The position numbers were made by a program, and so were the translations under genes. From a virus: a stretch of DNA of 21,673 nucleotides. The notes beneath the pieces were generated by a model, which worked only from the letters and a program-made list of their open reading frames with translations, ran no database searches and was not told the origin of the DNA. The stretch lies in the IMG/VR virus record IMGVR_UViG_3300020469_000300, positions 1 to 21,673 of that record, one strand, 5' to 3'. Positions 1 to 5,112 of the stretch are shown piece by piece; position 1 is the first letter of the stretch, and every line of letters starts with the position of its first letter.

Positions 1-137
1 TTACGATTGATTGCATCATCCCCGAAAGCGATTTCAAAAACCTCTTCGATAAACTGTTTAGGATTCTGGACGTAACCATAATCCCATGTCTCTCCCTCTG
101 TTCCTACTTTCCATTGTTTAAGATCGTTGTTACACAT
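1..137 (-). CDS. Hypothetical protein, 3' end outside window
   Basis: ATG at 137 opens a frame that runs off the left edge after 45 codons without a stop, so the C-terminus is missing. It starts one base after the stop of the upstream gene at 139, the tight spacing typical here. The visible part is acidic (short GDD and EEVFE runs) and has two tryptophans, no membrane segment and no recognisable motif. It is probably co-transcribed with 139-321 from the promoter at 345-389. I do not recognise the family. Confidence 0.7.
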   Translation of the reverse strand, partial: MCNNDLKQWKVGTEGETWDYGYVQNPKQFIEEVFEIAFGDDAINR

Positions 138-138
138 T

Positions 139-321
139 TTAGTTTACCTCTGGTAGTTTTACTGAGATTGATGGAACTAACTCAACAGGTGTTAGTTTAT
201 CGAACTCTGGATAAAATAGATCATCTAAGATTTTCTCAGATAATACTTCGTCTGCATCTGTCATATAGACTCTATATGATCTGAATGCTGAATAGATTAG
301 GTCGTACTCTTCTCTGGTCAT
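139..321 (-). CDS. Small helical hypothetical protein (60 aa)
   Basis: The ATG at 321 is the first gene after the promoter at 345-389. No Shine-Dalgarno is visible; the leader ends in CAAACATCATTATG, identical to the leader of the gene at 777-983. The protein begins MTREEYDLIYSAFRSY and looks like two amphipathic helices followed by a Pro/Val-rich tail. The opening 'TxEEYxLI..A' pattern resembles three other tiny proteins in the window (395-541, 1342-1524, 1524-1838), suggesting a small paralogous set. Function unknown; an early-expressed host-takeover role is only a guess from position and size. Confidence 0.72.
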   Translation of the reverse strand: MTREEYDLIYSAFRSYRVYMTDADEVLSEKILDDLFYPEFDKLTPVELVPSISVKLPEVN

Positions 322-344
322 AATGATGTTTGTTTGTTTATACT

Positions 345-389
345 ATTATAATAGATCATAATAGAGTGGAATGGGGGAACAATGTGCCA
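345..389 (-). promoter_or_regulatory. Bipartite promoter: TGGCACA box plus TATAAT
   Basis: Read on the minus strand, TGGCACA (389-383) is followed after 32 bases by TATAAT (350-345), about 24 bases before the ATG of 139-321. There is no good -35 hexamer at the usual spacing. The upstream box and its next bases (GTTnCCCCAT) match the promoter at 1861-1902. One of five similarly arranged sites. Confidence 0.65.
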
Positions 390-394
390 GTTTG

Positions 395-541
395 TTAACT
401 GTCACTTAGTTCATGTTGGATAAGTTTAGCAATGCTAGAGTTAATCATTATCAACTCCTCTTTTCTATCATAGTTCTCACTATAATGAAAGTCTAAACAT
501 TTTAACATGTATCTAAGTTGTTCGGGTGTTAGTTCTAACAT
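395..541 (-). CDS. Tiny helical hypothetical protein (48 aa)
   Basis: The ATG at 541 overlaps the stop of the upstream gene in a TAATG junction, which supports coupled translation and a real gene despite its length. It starts MLELTPEQLRYMLKCL, close in pattern to the LTYEQLSDIIYYLDWKL stretch of the protein at 1342-1524, so the two are likely paralogues of a small helix-turn-helix-shaped fold, not necessarily DNA-binding. It is the last gene before the promoter at 345-389, and the box of that promoter follows its stop codon. No known function. Confidence 0.65.
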   Translation of the reverse strand: MLELTPEQLRYMLKCLDFHYSENYDRKEELIMINSSIAKLIQHELSDS

Positions 542-777
542 TATGCTATCTCCTGATCGATTAGATCTGATATGTATTCATTCTGTTCTGACCAATCTTG
601 ATTGATTAGTTTGTTGAGTACTGCTTCAGTTACTTCCTTTTCTACTTCGATTGAAGCGAACTCATATTCATAAGTTTCGATCACGTTAGCAATATCTGCC
701 CTGAGATCAACATACTCTAGAGCAAATTTTAGTTTGTCTGGGCAATGTGTTAACCAGTCTGCGAATGCTACATCCAT
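541..777 (-). CDS. Hypothetical acidic protein (78 aa)
   Basis: The ATG at 777 sits in a TAATG overlap with the stop of 777-983, and its own stop overlaps the start of 395-541. It begins MDVAFADWLTHCPDKL and continues as a strongly acidic, probably all-helical chain with many Glu and Asp, ending DLIDQEIA. There is one cysteine and no membrane segment. It is the middle gene of a three-gene unit transcribed from the promoter at 1007-1050. Family not recognised; phage origin is clear from context only. Confidence 0.72.
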   Translation of the reverse strand: MDVAFADWLTHCPDKLKFALEYVDLRADIANVIETYEYEFASIEVEKEVTEAVLNKLINQDWSEQNEYISDLIDQEIA

Positions 778-983
778 TAGTTTAACCCCTCTGGTAAAGT
801 AAAGTTTCTCATGAACATGAACTGATAGTCATCTTGTTCAGCAATGTTATCTAAAACACACCACTCTTGATATAATGACATTGCATCATCTAATCTTTTT
901 TGGTCTGTTGCTTTTTCGATTGCTTGACCTATGCTATCGCCCATATTGTCGATTGCATATTCTCTTTCGAGTTGTAAATCCAT
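777..983 (-). CDS. Hypothetical protein (68 aa)
   Basis: First gene after the promoter at 1007-1050. The ATG at 983 follows a leader ending CAAACATCATTATG, the same 14 bases seen before 139-321, with no Shine-Dalgarno. The protein (MDLQLEREYAIDNMG...) is acidic and helical, with an aromatic and Met-rich C-terminal segment (YQFMFMRNF). Its stop overlaps the next gene by one base, implying coupled translation. No family recognised. Confidence 0.72.
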   Translation of the reverse strand: MDLQLEREYAIDNMGDSIGQAIEKATDQKRLDDAMSLYQEWCVLDNIAEQDDYQFMFMRNFTLPEGLN

Positions 984-1006
984 AATGATGTTTGTTGTAT
1001 GTTCTT

Positions 1007-1050
1007 ATTATAGTATTATGATTCCTGATCTTGCAACTGGTCATGTGACA
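1007..1050 (-). promoter_or_regulatory. Bipartite promoter: TGTCACA box, TTGCAA, TATAAT
   Basis: On the minus strand TGTCACA (1050-1044) precedes TATAAT (1012-1007) by 31 bases. A weak -35 hexamer TTGCAA (1036-1031) lies 18 bases upstream of the -10. Downstream bases are AAGAAnA, as in the promoters at 1861 and 8042. It overlaps the 3' end of the small gene 1016-1132 and should drive 777-983, 541-777 and 395-541. Confidence 0.65.
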
Positions 1051-1132
1051 CTTCTTCAACTGGCACATCATACTCATCAAAGTTGTCTGTGTATGTTAAA
1101 CCTAGATCAGGGTCAAAGTATTCATCTTCCAT
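1016..1132 (-). CDS. Tiny acidic hypothetical protein (38 aa)
   Basis: The ATG at 1132 overlaps the stop of 1132-1341 in a TAATG junction; 38 codons later a TAA at 1016-1018 ends it, inside the next promoter. It starts MEDEYFDPDLG and about a third of residues are Asp or Glu. Such very acidic mini-proteins are common in T4-like early regions, sometimes as inhibitors of host nucleic-acid-binding proteins, but nothing in the sequence shows that here. The main support is the coupled start and the filled gap between neighbours. Confidence 0.55.
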   Translation of the reverse strand: MEDEYFDPDLGLTYTDNFDEYDVPVEEVSHDQLQDQES

Positions 1133-1341
1133 TATGGTCTTACCTCGTATTTTAAATGTTCAGCATGATAACCGATAAAATCAAATATTCGATTTCTTAG
1201 GTCATCTTCATTATATGCTGTCCATCTACCTAGACACCTTTGGTGCATGACATACTCCTCTTCGGGTGTAAACTGTAAATCGGGGTCTCCGTCTCCAACT
1301 TCACATAAGTAGAGTTCAATCTCTGTTACTTGATAGTTCAT
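1132..1341 (-). CDS. Hypothetical protein (69 aa)
   Basis: The ATG at 1341 abuts the stop of 1342-1524 (TAA then ATG), and its stop overlaps the next start. Begins MNYQVTEIELYLCEVGDGD. The N-terminal third looks like a beta strand followed by an acidic GDGDPD loop; the rest is helical with an aromatic-rich end. Two cysteines are too far apart to suggest metal binding. Transcribed with 1342-1524 and 1524-1838 from the promoter at 1861. No family recognised. Confidence 0.7.
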   Translation of the reverse strand: MNYQVTEIELYLCEVGDGDPDLQFTPEEEYVMHQRCLGRWTAYNEDDLRNRIFDFIGYHAEHLKYEVRP

Positions 1342-1524
1342 TTATCTGTATAGTTGATGAGATACTGCTAGTTGATGTTTGTAGTCCTCTAGTTGTTTAA
1401 GAGTATCGACTACATCAGGATATTCTAAATCACATCCTGCTTCCCTGATCTCCATTAACTTCCAATCAAGATAGTAAATGATGTCAGATAGTTGTTCGTA
1501 TGTTAAACCTATGTTATGTTTCAT
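1342..1524 (-). CDS. Small helical hypothetical protein (60 aa)
   Basis: The ATG at 1524 overlaps the stop of the preceding gene by one base. The chain is predicted from composition to be two amphipathic helices: residues 8-25 (LTYEQLSDIIYYLDWKL) and about 37-58 (VVDTLKQLEDYKHQL). This helical-hairpin pattern, opened by 'LTxEQL', is shared with 395-541 and more loosely with 139-321 and residues 20-72 of 1524-1838. Possibly a small dimerising protein. Function unknown. Confidence 0.7.
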   Translation of the reverse strand: MKHNIGLTYEQLSDIIYYLDWKLMEIREAGCDLEYPDVVDTLKQLEDYKHQLAVSHQLYR

Positions 1525-1838
1525 TAGAATAAAGGAAATGCTGTTTTGTGATGTTTTTGATGATTCCAGTAGAATGGTTGAGTGGCATAATCTTTTCTCT
1601 CTAGATCAGATTTATCATCATAGTTTGCTTCATAAGTAGCAAGTGCTTTGCGATATAAAGATACTATTGCATCCTTACCAAAATCGTCTTCGTACCATGT
1701 GTTTCTGTTTGGTTCGTCTATACTTGCGAACATGATAGACATATGTCTGAGTAGGATACCCAACTCTCTGCGAGATAACTTGATGTCATGTGAACCTTCA
1801 AGTAGAGTAGCATCGATACGTTTTGATGTGTCGTACAT
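1524..1838 (-). CDS. Hypothetical protein (104 aa)
   Basis: The frame is open as far as 1892, but the only sensible start is the ATG at 1838, just after the TATAAT at 1861-1866 and a short leader ending ACATTATTATG; the 18 upstream codons would cross the promoter. Residues 20-72 (beginning LSRRELGILLRHMSIMF) have the same Leu-helix opening as the smaller neighbours, then an acidic middle and a His/Trp/Phe-rich tail (FYWNHQKHHK). It heads the unit 1524-1838, 1342-1524, 1132-1341, 1016-1132. No family recognised. Confidence 0.68.
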   Translation of the reverse strand: MYDTSKRIDATLLEGSHDIKLSRRELGILLRHMSIMFASIDEPNRNTWYEDDFGKDAIVSLYRKALATYEANYDDKSDLERKDYATQPFYWNHQKHHKTAFPLF

Positions 1839-1860
1839 AATAATGTTTTGCTGTATTCTT

Positions 1861-1902
1861 ATTATAATGAATATGATAGGTAGATGGGGCAACTATGTGC
1901 CA
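1861..1902 (-). promoter_or_regulatory. Bipartite promoter: TGGCACA box plus TATAAT
   Basis: TGGCACA (1902-1896, minus strand) is followed after 29 bases by TATAAT (1866-1861). The box overlaps the stop codon of 1893-2078. The next bases GTTGCCCCAT match the promoter at 345-389 at 9 of 10 positions. The downstream AAGAATACA run matches the promoter at 1007. It should drive 1524-1838 and the three genes after it. Confidence 0.65.
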
Positions 1903-2078
1903 CTTTCTATACTGTCATATACTCTGACTGATAACTCTGCATCCTGTGATAAGGTTATACCTGCTCTATCAAGTGCTTCCCATATCTTGTTAGAAATATG
2001 TGAATGTTCATCCTCTGGTATTACTTCCCAGATATTGATGTATCCATCAAGTTCAATAAGTTGTTTGTAGTTTACCAT
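1893..2078 (-). CDS. Hypothetical protein (61 aa)
   Basis: The ATG at 2078 is the first coding start after the 317-base structured gap, so it would be expressed from the gap's promoter (2352-2394) with a leader of about 267 bases. That makes it the natural target if the gap holds a cis-acting RNA. Starts MVNYKQLIELDGYINIWEVI; mixed strand and helix, acidic, no cysteine, no membrane segment. No clear Shine-Dalgarno. Family not recognised. Confidence 0.68.
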   Translation of the reverse strand: MVNYKQLIELDGYINIWEVIPEDEHSHISNKIWEALDRAGITLSQDAELSVRVYDSIESGT

Positions 2079-2164
2079 GTTTCAAATAATAAAAGGATTA
2101 GGACTTACATAAGATTGCAACTGCCACATCTAATTAAAGTTGGTGTTTTAAAGTTCGTATGCTT

Positions 2165-2182
2165 AATGCCTAGGGATGGGTC
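2165..2182. repeat. 18-base direct repeat, copy 1
   Basis: Plus-strand AATGCCTAGGGATGGGTC. It matches copy 2 at 16 of 18 positions. The two copies are 55 bases apart, inside the gene-free region. Confidence 0.7.
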
Positions 2183-2237
2183 TTACATGTTCTCGGTTGA
2201 ACTAGATGCTCCAACGCAATGTTCGGTAGAGTGTGGC

Positions 2238-2255
2238 AATGCCCAGTGATGGGTC
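2238..2255. repeat. 18-base direct repeat, copy 2
   Basis: Plus-strand AATGCCCAGTGATGGGTC. On the minus strand it can form a small CCCA/UGGG hairpin. Its last three bases (2253-2255) overlap the inverted repeat arm of the folded domain. Confidence 0.7.
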
Positions 2256-2345
2256 GAAACAAAACTCAACTACTTAAGTTCGATTTAAAAACGTATTCCT
2301 CTGGGTATCCGTTACCTTGAAAGTTTTACGTTGGTTTGTTTCGAC
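2253..2345 (-). ncRNA. Predicted folded RNA domain (three-way junction)
   Basis: Minus strand GTCGAAACAAA (2345-2335) pairs perfectly with TTTGTTTCGAC (2263-2253). Inside are AACGTA/TACGTT (2332-2327 with 2295-2290) capped by a GGTA/TACC hairpin, and a second AACT/AGTT hairpin with a five-base loop, giving a three-way junction. The predicted transcription start from the TATATT at 2357-2352 falls near 2345, the first base of the outer stem. I cannot match it to a known riboswitch or phage RNA. Strand is inferred from the promoter; the stems could also form on the other strand. Confidence 0.45.
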
Positions 2346-2351
2346 ATTATT

Positions 2352-2394
2352 AATATAAACCATATTGCAACCCGATGCAACCACTCTTGTGCCA
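2352..2394 (-). promoter_or_regulatory. Bipartite promoter: TGGCACA box, TTGCAT, TATATT
   Basis: TGGCACA (2394-2388) is followed after 30 bases by TATATT (2357-2352); a -35-like TTGCAT (2380-2375) is 17 bases upstream of the -10. It lies right after the stop of the methyltransferase gene. The predicted start near 2345 coincides with the base of the folded RNA domain. Confidence 0.55.
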
Positions 2395-2395
2395 C

Positions 2396-3259
2396 TTATA
2401 CAACTGTCACACCTTCCTTGACATTGTATAGTAGAATCTCTCTTGCCTTCTTTGCTTCAAACTTATCATCTATTTGTTTTCTTCTCCCTGCTGTGTATGT
2501 TATGTCAAAATGTGCTACGTTTAGTTTATGGTTTTGCTTTTCAAAGAAATCATCGTCTGCTCTGTTAGCAAGAAATACCTGTGAACATGTATCAGCATAC
2601 TTTATCAACTCTATTAAATCATTATCATTAAAAGCATTGCCATAATCAGCATAAGATGTCCTATAAGGGGGGTCGAAAAAATGGAATGCATACACCTTAG
2701 ATGGGGGTGCTTTAACTTCTTTCCAGTCTTTACTTGTTATCTCTGCACCTTGCAATGCTTCACTCCACCACTTAACAATCTCTTTATCGTAAACAGTATC
2801 CTTTTGATTAAGAAGTCCACTAGGTGTACCATAGCGTCCATTAGTATTCTTATTGATCTGATATATGCCATTGAAACCTGTTTTCATTAAGAAGTATAGT
2901 GTTGATGCTTCCTTAACTTCACTCCATCCTTTATAATCAAATGCGTGTCCATGTCTGACCTCGAAATAATATTTCTTTCTATCTTCCTTGCTGAGTGGTA
3001 TATACTTCTCTTGATATTCGTCCATGTGTTTGATAAACTGAGAATGATTATCTCTTATCATTCTGTATATTCTCATGATGTCTGGGTTAATATCATTAAT
3101 CAATACATACTTCGGTTTGTACCTTTTCATTACATATATGAACATAGCACCACCACCGAAAAATGGTTCATGATAGTGAGTGACGTAACTAGGCAAGTAA
3201 GGTTGATAATGCTTCATCATCTTATTCTTACCACCTGCCCACATGAAAAGGGGTTTCAT
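2396..3259 (-). CDS. dam: DNA adenine N6-methyltransferase, Dam/D12 class
   Basis: Transfers a methyl group from S-adenosylmethionine to adenine N6 in DNA. Visible motifs: N-terminal MWAGGKNKM (6-14) and EPFFGGGAMF (31-40), the SAM-binding part; NDINPD (55-60); catalytic DPPY at 196-199. The order (SAM motif first, DPPY late) is the alpha class of T4 Dam and E. coli Dam, and 287 residues is a normal length. The ATG overlaps the stop of the upstream endonuclease gene as ATGA, so the two are co-translated. Alone it could be an orphan methylase that shields phage DNA from host enzymes; beside a nuclease it looks like the protective half of a restriction-modification pair. The recognition site cannot be read from sequence. 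Function is firm; the pairing is inference. Confidence 0.93.
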   Translation of the reverse strand: MKPLFMWAGGKNKMMKHYQPYLPSYVTHYHEPFFGGGAMFIYVMKRYKPKYVLINDINPDIMRIYRMIRDNHSQFIKHMDEYQEKYIPLSKEDRKKYYFEVRHGHAFDYKGWSEVKEASTLYFLMKTGFNGIYQINKNTNGRYGTPSGLLNQKDTVYDKEIVKWWSEALQGAEITSKDWKEVKAPPSKVYAFHFFDPPYRTSYADYGNAFNDNDLIELIKYADTCSQVFLANRADDDFFEKQNHKLNVAHFDITYTAGRRKQIDDKFEAKKAREILLYNVKEGVTVV

Positions 3260-3774
3260 AATAATCCTTTAAACCAGTTTCTTAATCTTGTTTTGAACTC
3301 TTGTTCTGTCTCATTCATAGCAATGGAATATCCTCGATACTTCATTATATCATATAATGTGCCTGTTGCACCACCACCATGTCTATTTGTATCAAACTCA
3401 AATCCCACACCACCACATGATAAAAATATCTGGTTTGGTTTTAAATCCATATACACTTGATACTTACATGCTCTCTCACATGCATTCCTATGATCTTGTT
3501 GATATTTGTCTTCACATAATCCTACGATTTTCCCATCATAAAATATAACTCCACCATCACTATAAATTTCATTAGAGTTACCTGTCATGTGTCTAGCGTA
3601 GTTAACATTTTCTTCTCCTATTAACTCTGCAACTGTTACCATTTTTCTTTTATCCCACTTATCATCATGACATTTAAACTCATCATATATCTCTTGGACT
3701 AGGGATATATGTTTGTTCTCATGTTTAGTTTGTTTTCCACTTGAAAAACTATGTGTTCCTTTTTTTGCTGTCAT
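3256..3774 (-). CDS. Putative EcoRI-like type II restriction endonuclease (172 aa)
   Basis: Residues 72-104 carry the active-site pattern of R.EcoRI: SDGG (Asp73), then GLCEDKYQ with Glu88-x-Lys90, then RNACER (97-101). In EcoRI the matching stretches are PDGG (Asp91), AEAKHQ (Glu111, Lys113) and GNAIER, in the same order, so this is a PD-(D/E)XK nuclease of that type. The N-terminal 45 residues are Lys-rich and polar, also like EcoRI. At 172 residues it is about 100 shorter than EcoRI (277), with shorter spacing between the motifs and a truncated C-terminal part. It is coupled by ATGA overlaps to the helicase before it and the adenine methylase after it. Cleavage activity and site are unproven; a nicking or degenerate enzyme is possible. 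The comparison is from memory of the EcoRI sequence, not an alignment. Confidence 0.7.
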   Translation of the reverse strand: MTAKKGTHSFSSGKQTKHENKHISLVQEIYDEFKCHDDKWDKRKMVTVAELIGEENVNYARHMTGNSNEIYSDGGVIFYDGKIVGLCEDKYQQDHRNACERACKYQVYMDLKPNQIFLSCGGVGFEFDTNRHGGGATGTLYDIMKYRGYSIAMNETEQEFKTRLRNWFKGLL

Positions 3775-5024
3775 GATGCATATGCTATAGGGGGTAATCC
3801 TTCCTTGAATATGTAATCAACAATAGACTCTAGTCTTCTAGCAATCTTATCTCCATACTTGTTCTCTGTTGGTACTGTGATCTGTCCACTTGATTTCTTA
3901 TAGAACTGCCAGTTACCAATAGTCAACTGACCATTAGAGATAGCGTCTCTATCATCTTTGTGAACTCTGATAACTCTACCAATAGTTTGTGCCATTTCGA
4001 TAGTTGGTAAATTTCTCAATAGTATTGTATGAGTAAGTCCATTGACATTGATACCTTCAGATAATATACTGTAGTGAAATACAATAACCTTACGATTATT
4101 ATCATTGCCAAACTTAGTAAGAGTATCAAAGAACTCTTCTCTACCTACCTTCTTTCCATTGATGATAGCACCATACTTTGATGTAATATGTAGTACATCA
4201 TATCCATTATCAGATAACCAATCAAGTATGAATGTTCTTGATAACATATTGTTTAGAACTCTAGTGCTAGGACTAGCAACTAATACTTTATGTCCATTGT
4301 CTCCGAATGATGTTAACATGTCCATTAAGTTCTGTGCATCAACCTCATGTGCATTCTCTTTGTTTCTCTCTGTCTTACATGTAAAAGGAACAACTTTAGG
4401 CGGTAATATAGCACCACTATCAATAAGTTCCTGTGCTTTTACATTACATAGAGTGTTACCCCATACTTTAGTATTGTTCATACCTCTAGTTTTAGATGCA
4501 CCTCTACCTAACTTAGGTGTTGCTGTAAATGCGAACCTACGATATGCTACACCAAATGACATTCTAGCAACCGCTTCAAAGAAATTCTTTGATGTGCCAT
4601 TATGTGCTTCATCATAGTAAATAGTATCAACTTCTACATCAACTGCATTACATACTTTGTGTAGTGAATGATATGTTGTAAAGATAATAATATTCTTTGT
4701 GCTATTGTTAACCCATTCATTCAACTCAAACTGATTAGTTGTACTGAAGTGATGAGTCTCTCCTGAGTGAACATGAGCAATATCAAGACCAAACTTTGAG
4801 TTCTGTTCTGTGATAAACTCTGTGAACTCTGCACATAACTGGTTTGCTAGTAATATACGAGGTGCGACTACTACAATAGTTTGTGATCTTGGTAACTGAA
4901 ATTGCTTCATAGCATCAGCGATCATAATATAAGTTTTACCACCACCTGTAGGAATAATGACCTGACCATATGGTGTCTCTTGCATTGCGTTAAATGCTCT
5001 TTGCTGATGGGGTCTTAACTGCAT
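3771..5024 (-). CDS. DEAH-type superfamily 2 helicase (417 aa)
   Basis: An ATP-dependent DNA helicase or translocase. From the ATG at 5024: opening LRPHQQRAFNAM (3-14, Q-motif-like), Walker A PTGGGKT (25-31), DEAH (138-141), motif III FTATP (166-170) and motif VI QTIGRVIRVH (346-355), all intact. The architecture matches phage UvsW-like helicases and the Res subunit of type III restriction enzymes. The frame is open to 5066, but those codons need a TTG start and cross the promoter. It heads an operon with the EcoRI-like nuclease and the Dam-type methylase, each joined by ATGA. It may be the phage's UvsW (fork remodelling, recombination), in which case its place beside a nuclease/methylase pair is unusual, or it may be the motor of a restriction complex. 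Helicase call firm, role open. Confidence 0.88.
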   Translation of the reverse strand: MQLRPHQQRAFNAMQETPYGQVIIPTGGGKTYIMIADAMKQFQLPRSQTIVVVAPRILLANQLCAEFTEFITEQNSKFGLDIAHVHSGETHHFSTTNQFELNEWVNNSTKNIIIFTTYHSLHKVCNAVDVEVDTIYYDEAHNGTSKNFFEAVARMSFGVAYRRFAFTATPKLGRGASKTRGMNNTKVWGNTLCNVKAQELIDSGAILPPKVVPFTCKTERNKENAHEVDAQNLMDMLTSFGDNGHKVLVASPSTRVLNNMLSRTFILDWLSDNGYDVLHITSKYGAIINGKKVGREEFFDTLTKFGNDNNRKVIVFHYSILSEGINVNGLTHTILLRNLPTIEMAQTIGRVIRVHKDDRDAISNGQLTIGNWQFYKKSSGQITVPTENKYGDKIARRLESIVDYIFKEGLPPIAYAS

Positions 5025-5057
5025 AATAAAATAAATGACTTTCGTCTCAATATTATT

Positions 5058-5098
5058 ATTATACAATAAAAAAACCCCTTTTGCAAGGGGTTGTGACA
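5058..5098 (-). promoter_or_regulatory. Bipartite promoter overlapping a terminator
   Basis: TGTCACA (5098-5092, minus strand) precedes TATAAT (5063-5058) by 28 bases. TTGCAA (5086-5081) lies 17 bases from the -10 and falls inside the terminator hairpin, whose T-run forms the spacer. It should drive the helicase, nuclease and methylase genes. No Shine-Dalgarno is seen before the ATG at 5024. Confidence 0.65.
5067..5092 (-). terminator. Strong rho-independent terminator
   Basis: An 8-bp perfect stem (AACCCCTT with AAGGGGTT, 5092-5085 and 5080-5073) closes a GCAA tetraloop on the minus strand and is followed by a run of seven or more T. It ends the transcription unit that begins at 8042-8069 and separates it from the helicase operon. 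Confidence 0.9.
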
Positions 5099-5112
5099 GT
5101 TTGGTAACTGGA

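Larger units (their letters stand above)
2079..2395 (-). other. Gene-free structured region, candidate leader RNA or small RNA locus
   Basis: No convincing gene on either strand. Contents, read on the minus strand: a promoter-like pair at 2352-2380; an 11-bp perfect inverted repeat enclosing a folded domain (2253-2345); two copies of an 18-base direct repeat (2238-2255 and 2165-2182, 16 of 18 identical); a possible 6-bp hairpin GUUGGA/UUCAAC between the repeats; then an AT-rich run to the ATG at 2078. No intrinsic terminator is visible, so it may be a 5' leader of 1893-2078 instead of an independent RNA. Confidence 0.55.

Noticed and set aside
1839-1892. Upstream extension of 1524-1838 with a hydrophobic, signal-like N-terminus (FIIIRI)
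   Set aside because: It overlaps TATAAT and would require a non-ATG start; the hydrophobic run comes from AT-rich promoter DNA.
1896-1909. TGGCACATAGTTGC resembling a sigma-54 -24/-12 promoter
   Set aside because: The GG-GC spacing is one base short of the consensus, and the other TGKCACA sites lack TTGC at that distance. Marine cyanobacteria also lack sigma-54.
1648-2249. Long plus-strand frames across the early region, including one of 140 codons
   Set aside because: They lie opposite well-packed coupled minus-strand genes, have Cys/Ser/Ile-rich compositions typical of shadows, and no ribosome sites.
2165-2345. Possible tRNA or tmRNA in the structured gap
   Set aside because: TTCGATT- and TTCAACC-like T-loop matches have no pairing T-stem, and no acceptor stem or anticodon arm can be assembled on either strand.
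2311-2345. ATG at 2347 opening an 11-codon frame inside the folded RNA
   Set aside because: It stops after MSKQTNVKLSR, has no ribosome site and starts at the predicted 5' end of the transcript.
5025-5066. TTG start giving 14 extra residues on the helicase
   Set aside because: These codons cross the promoter -10 element and its predicted start site, and the ATG at 5024 directly precedes the conserved LRPHQQ opening.
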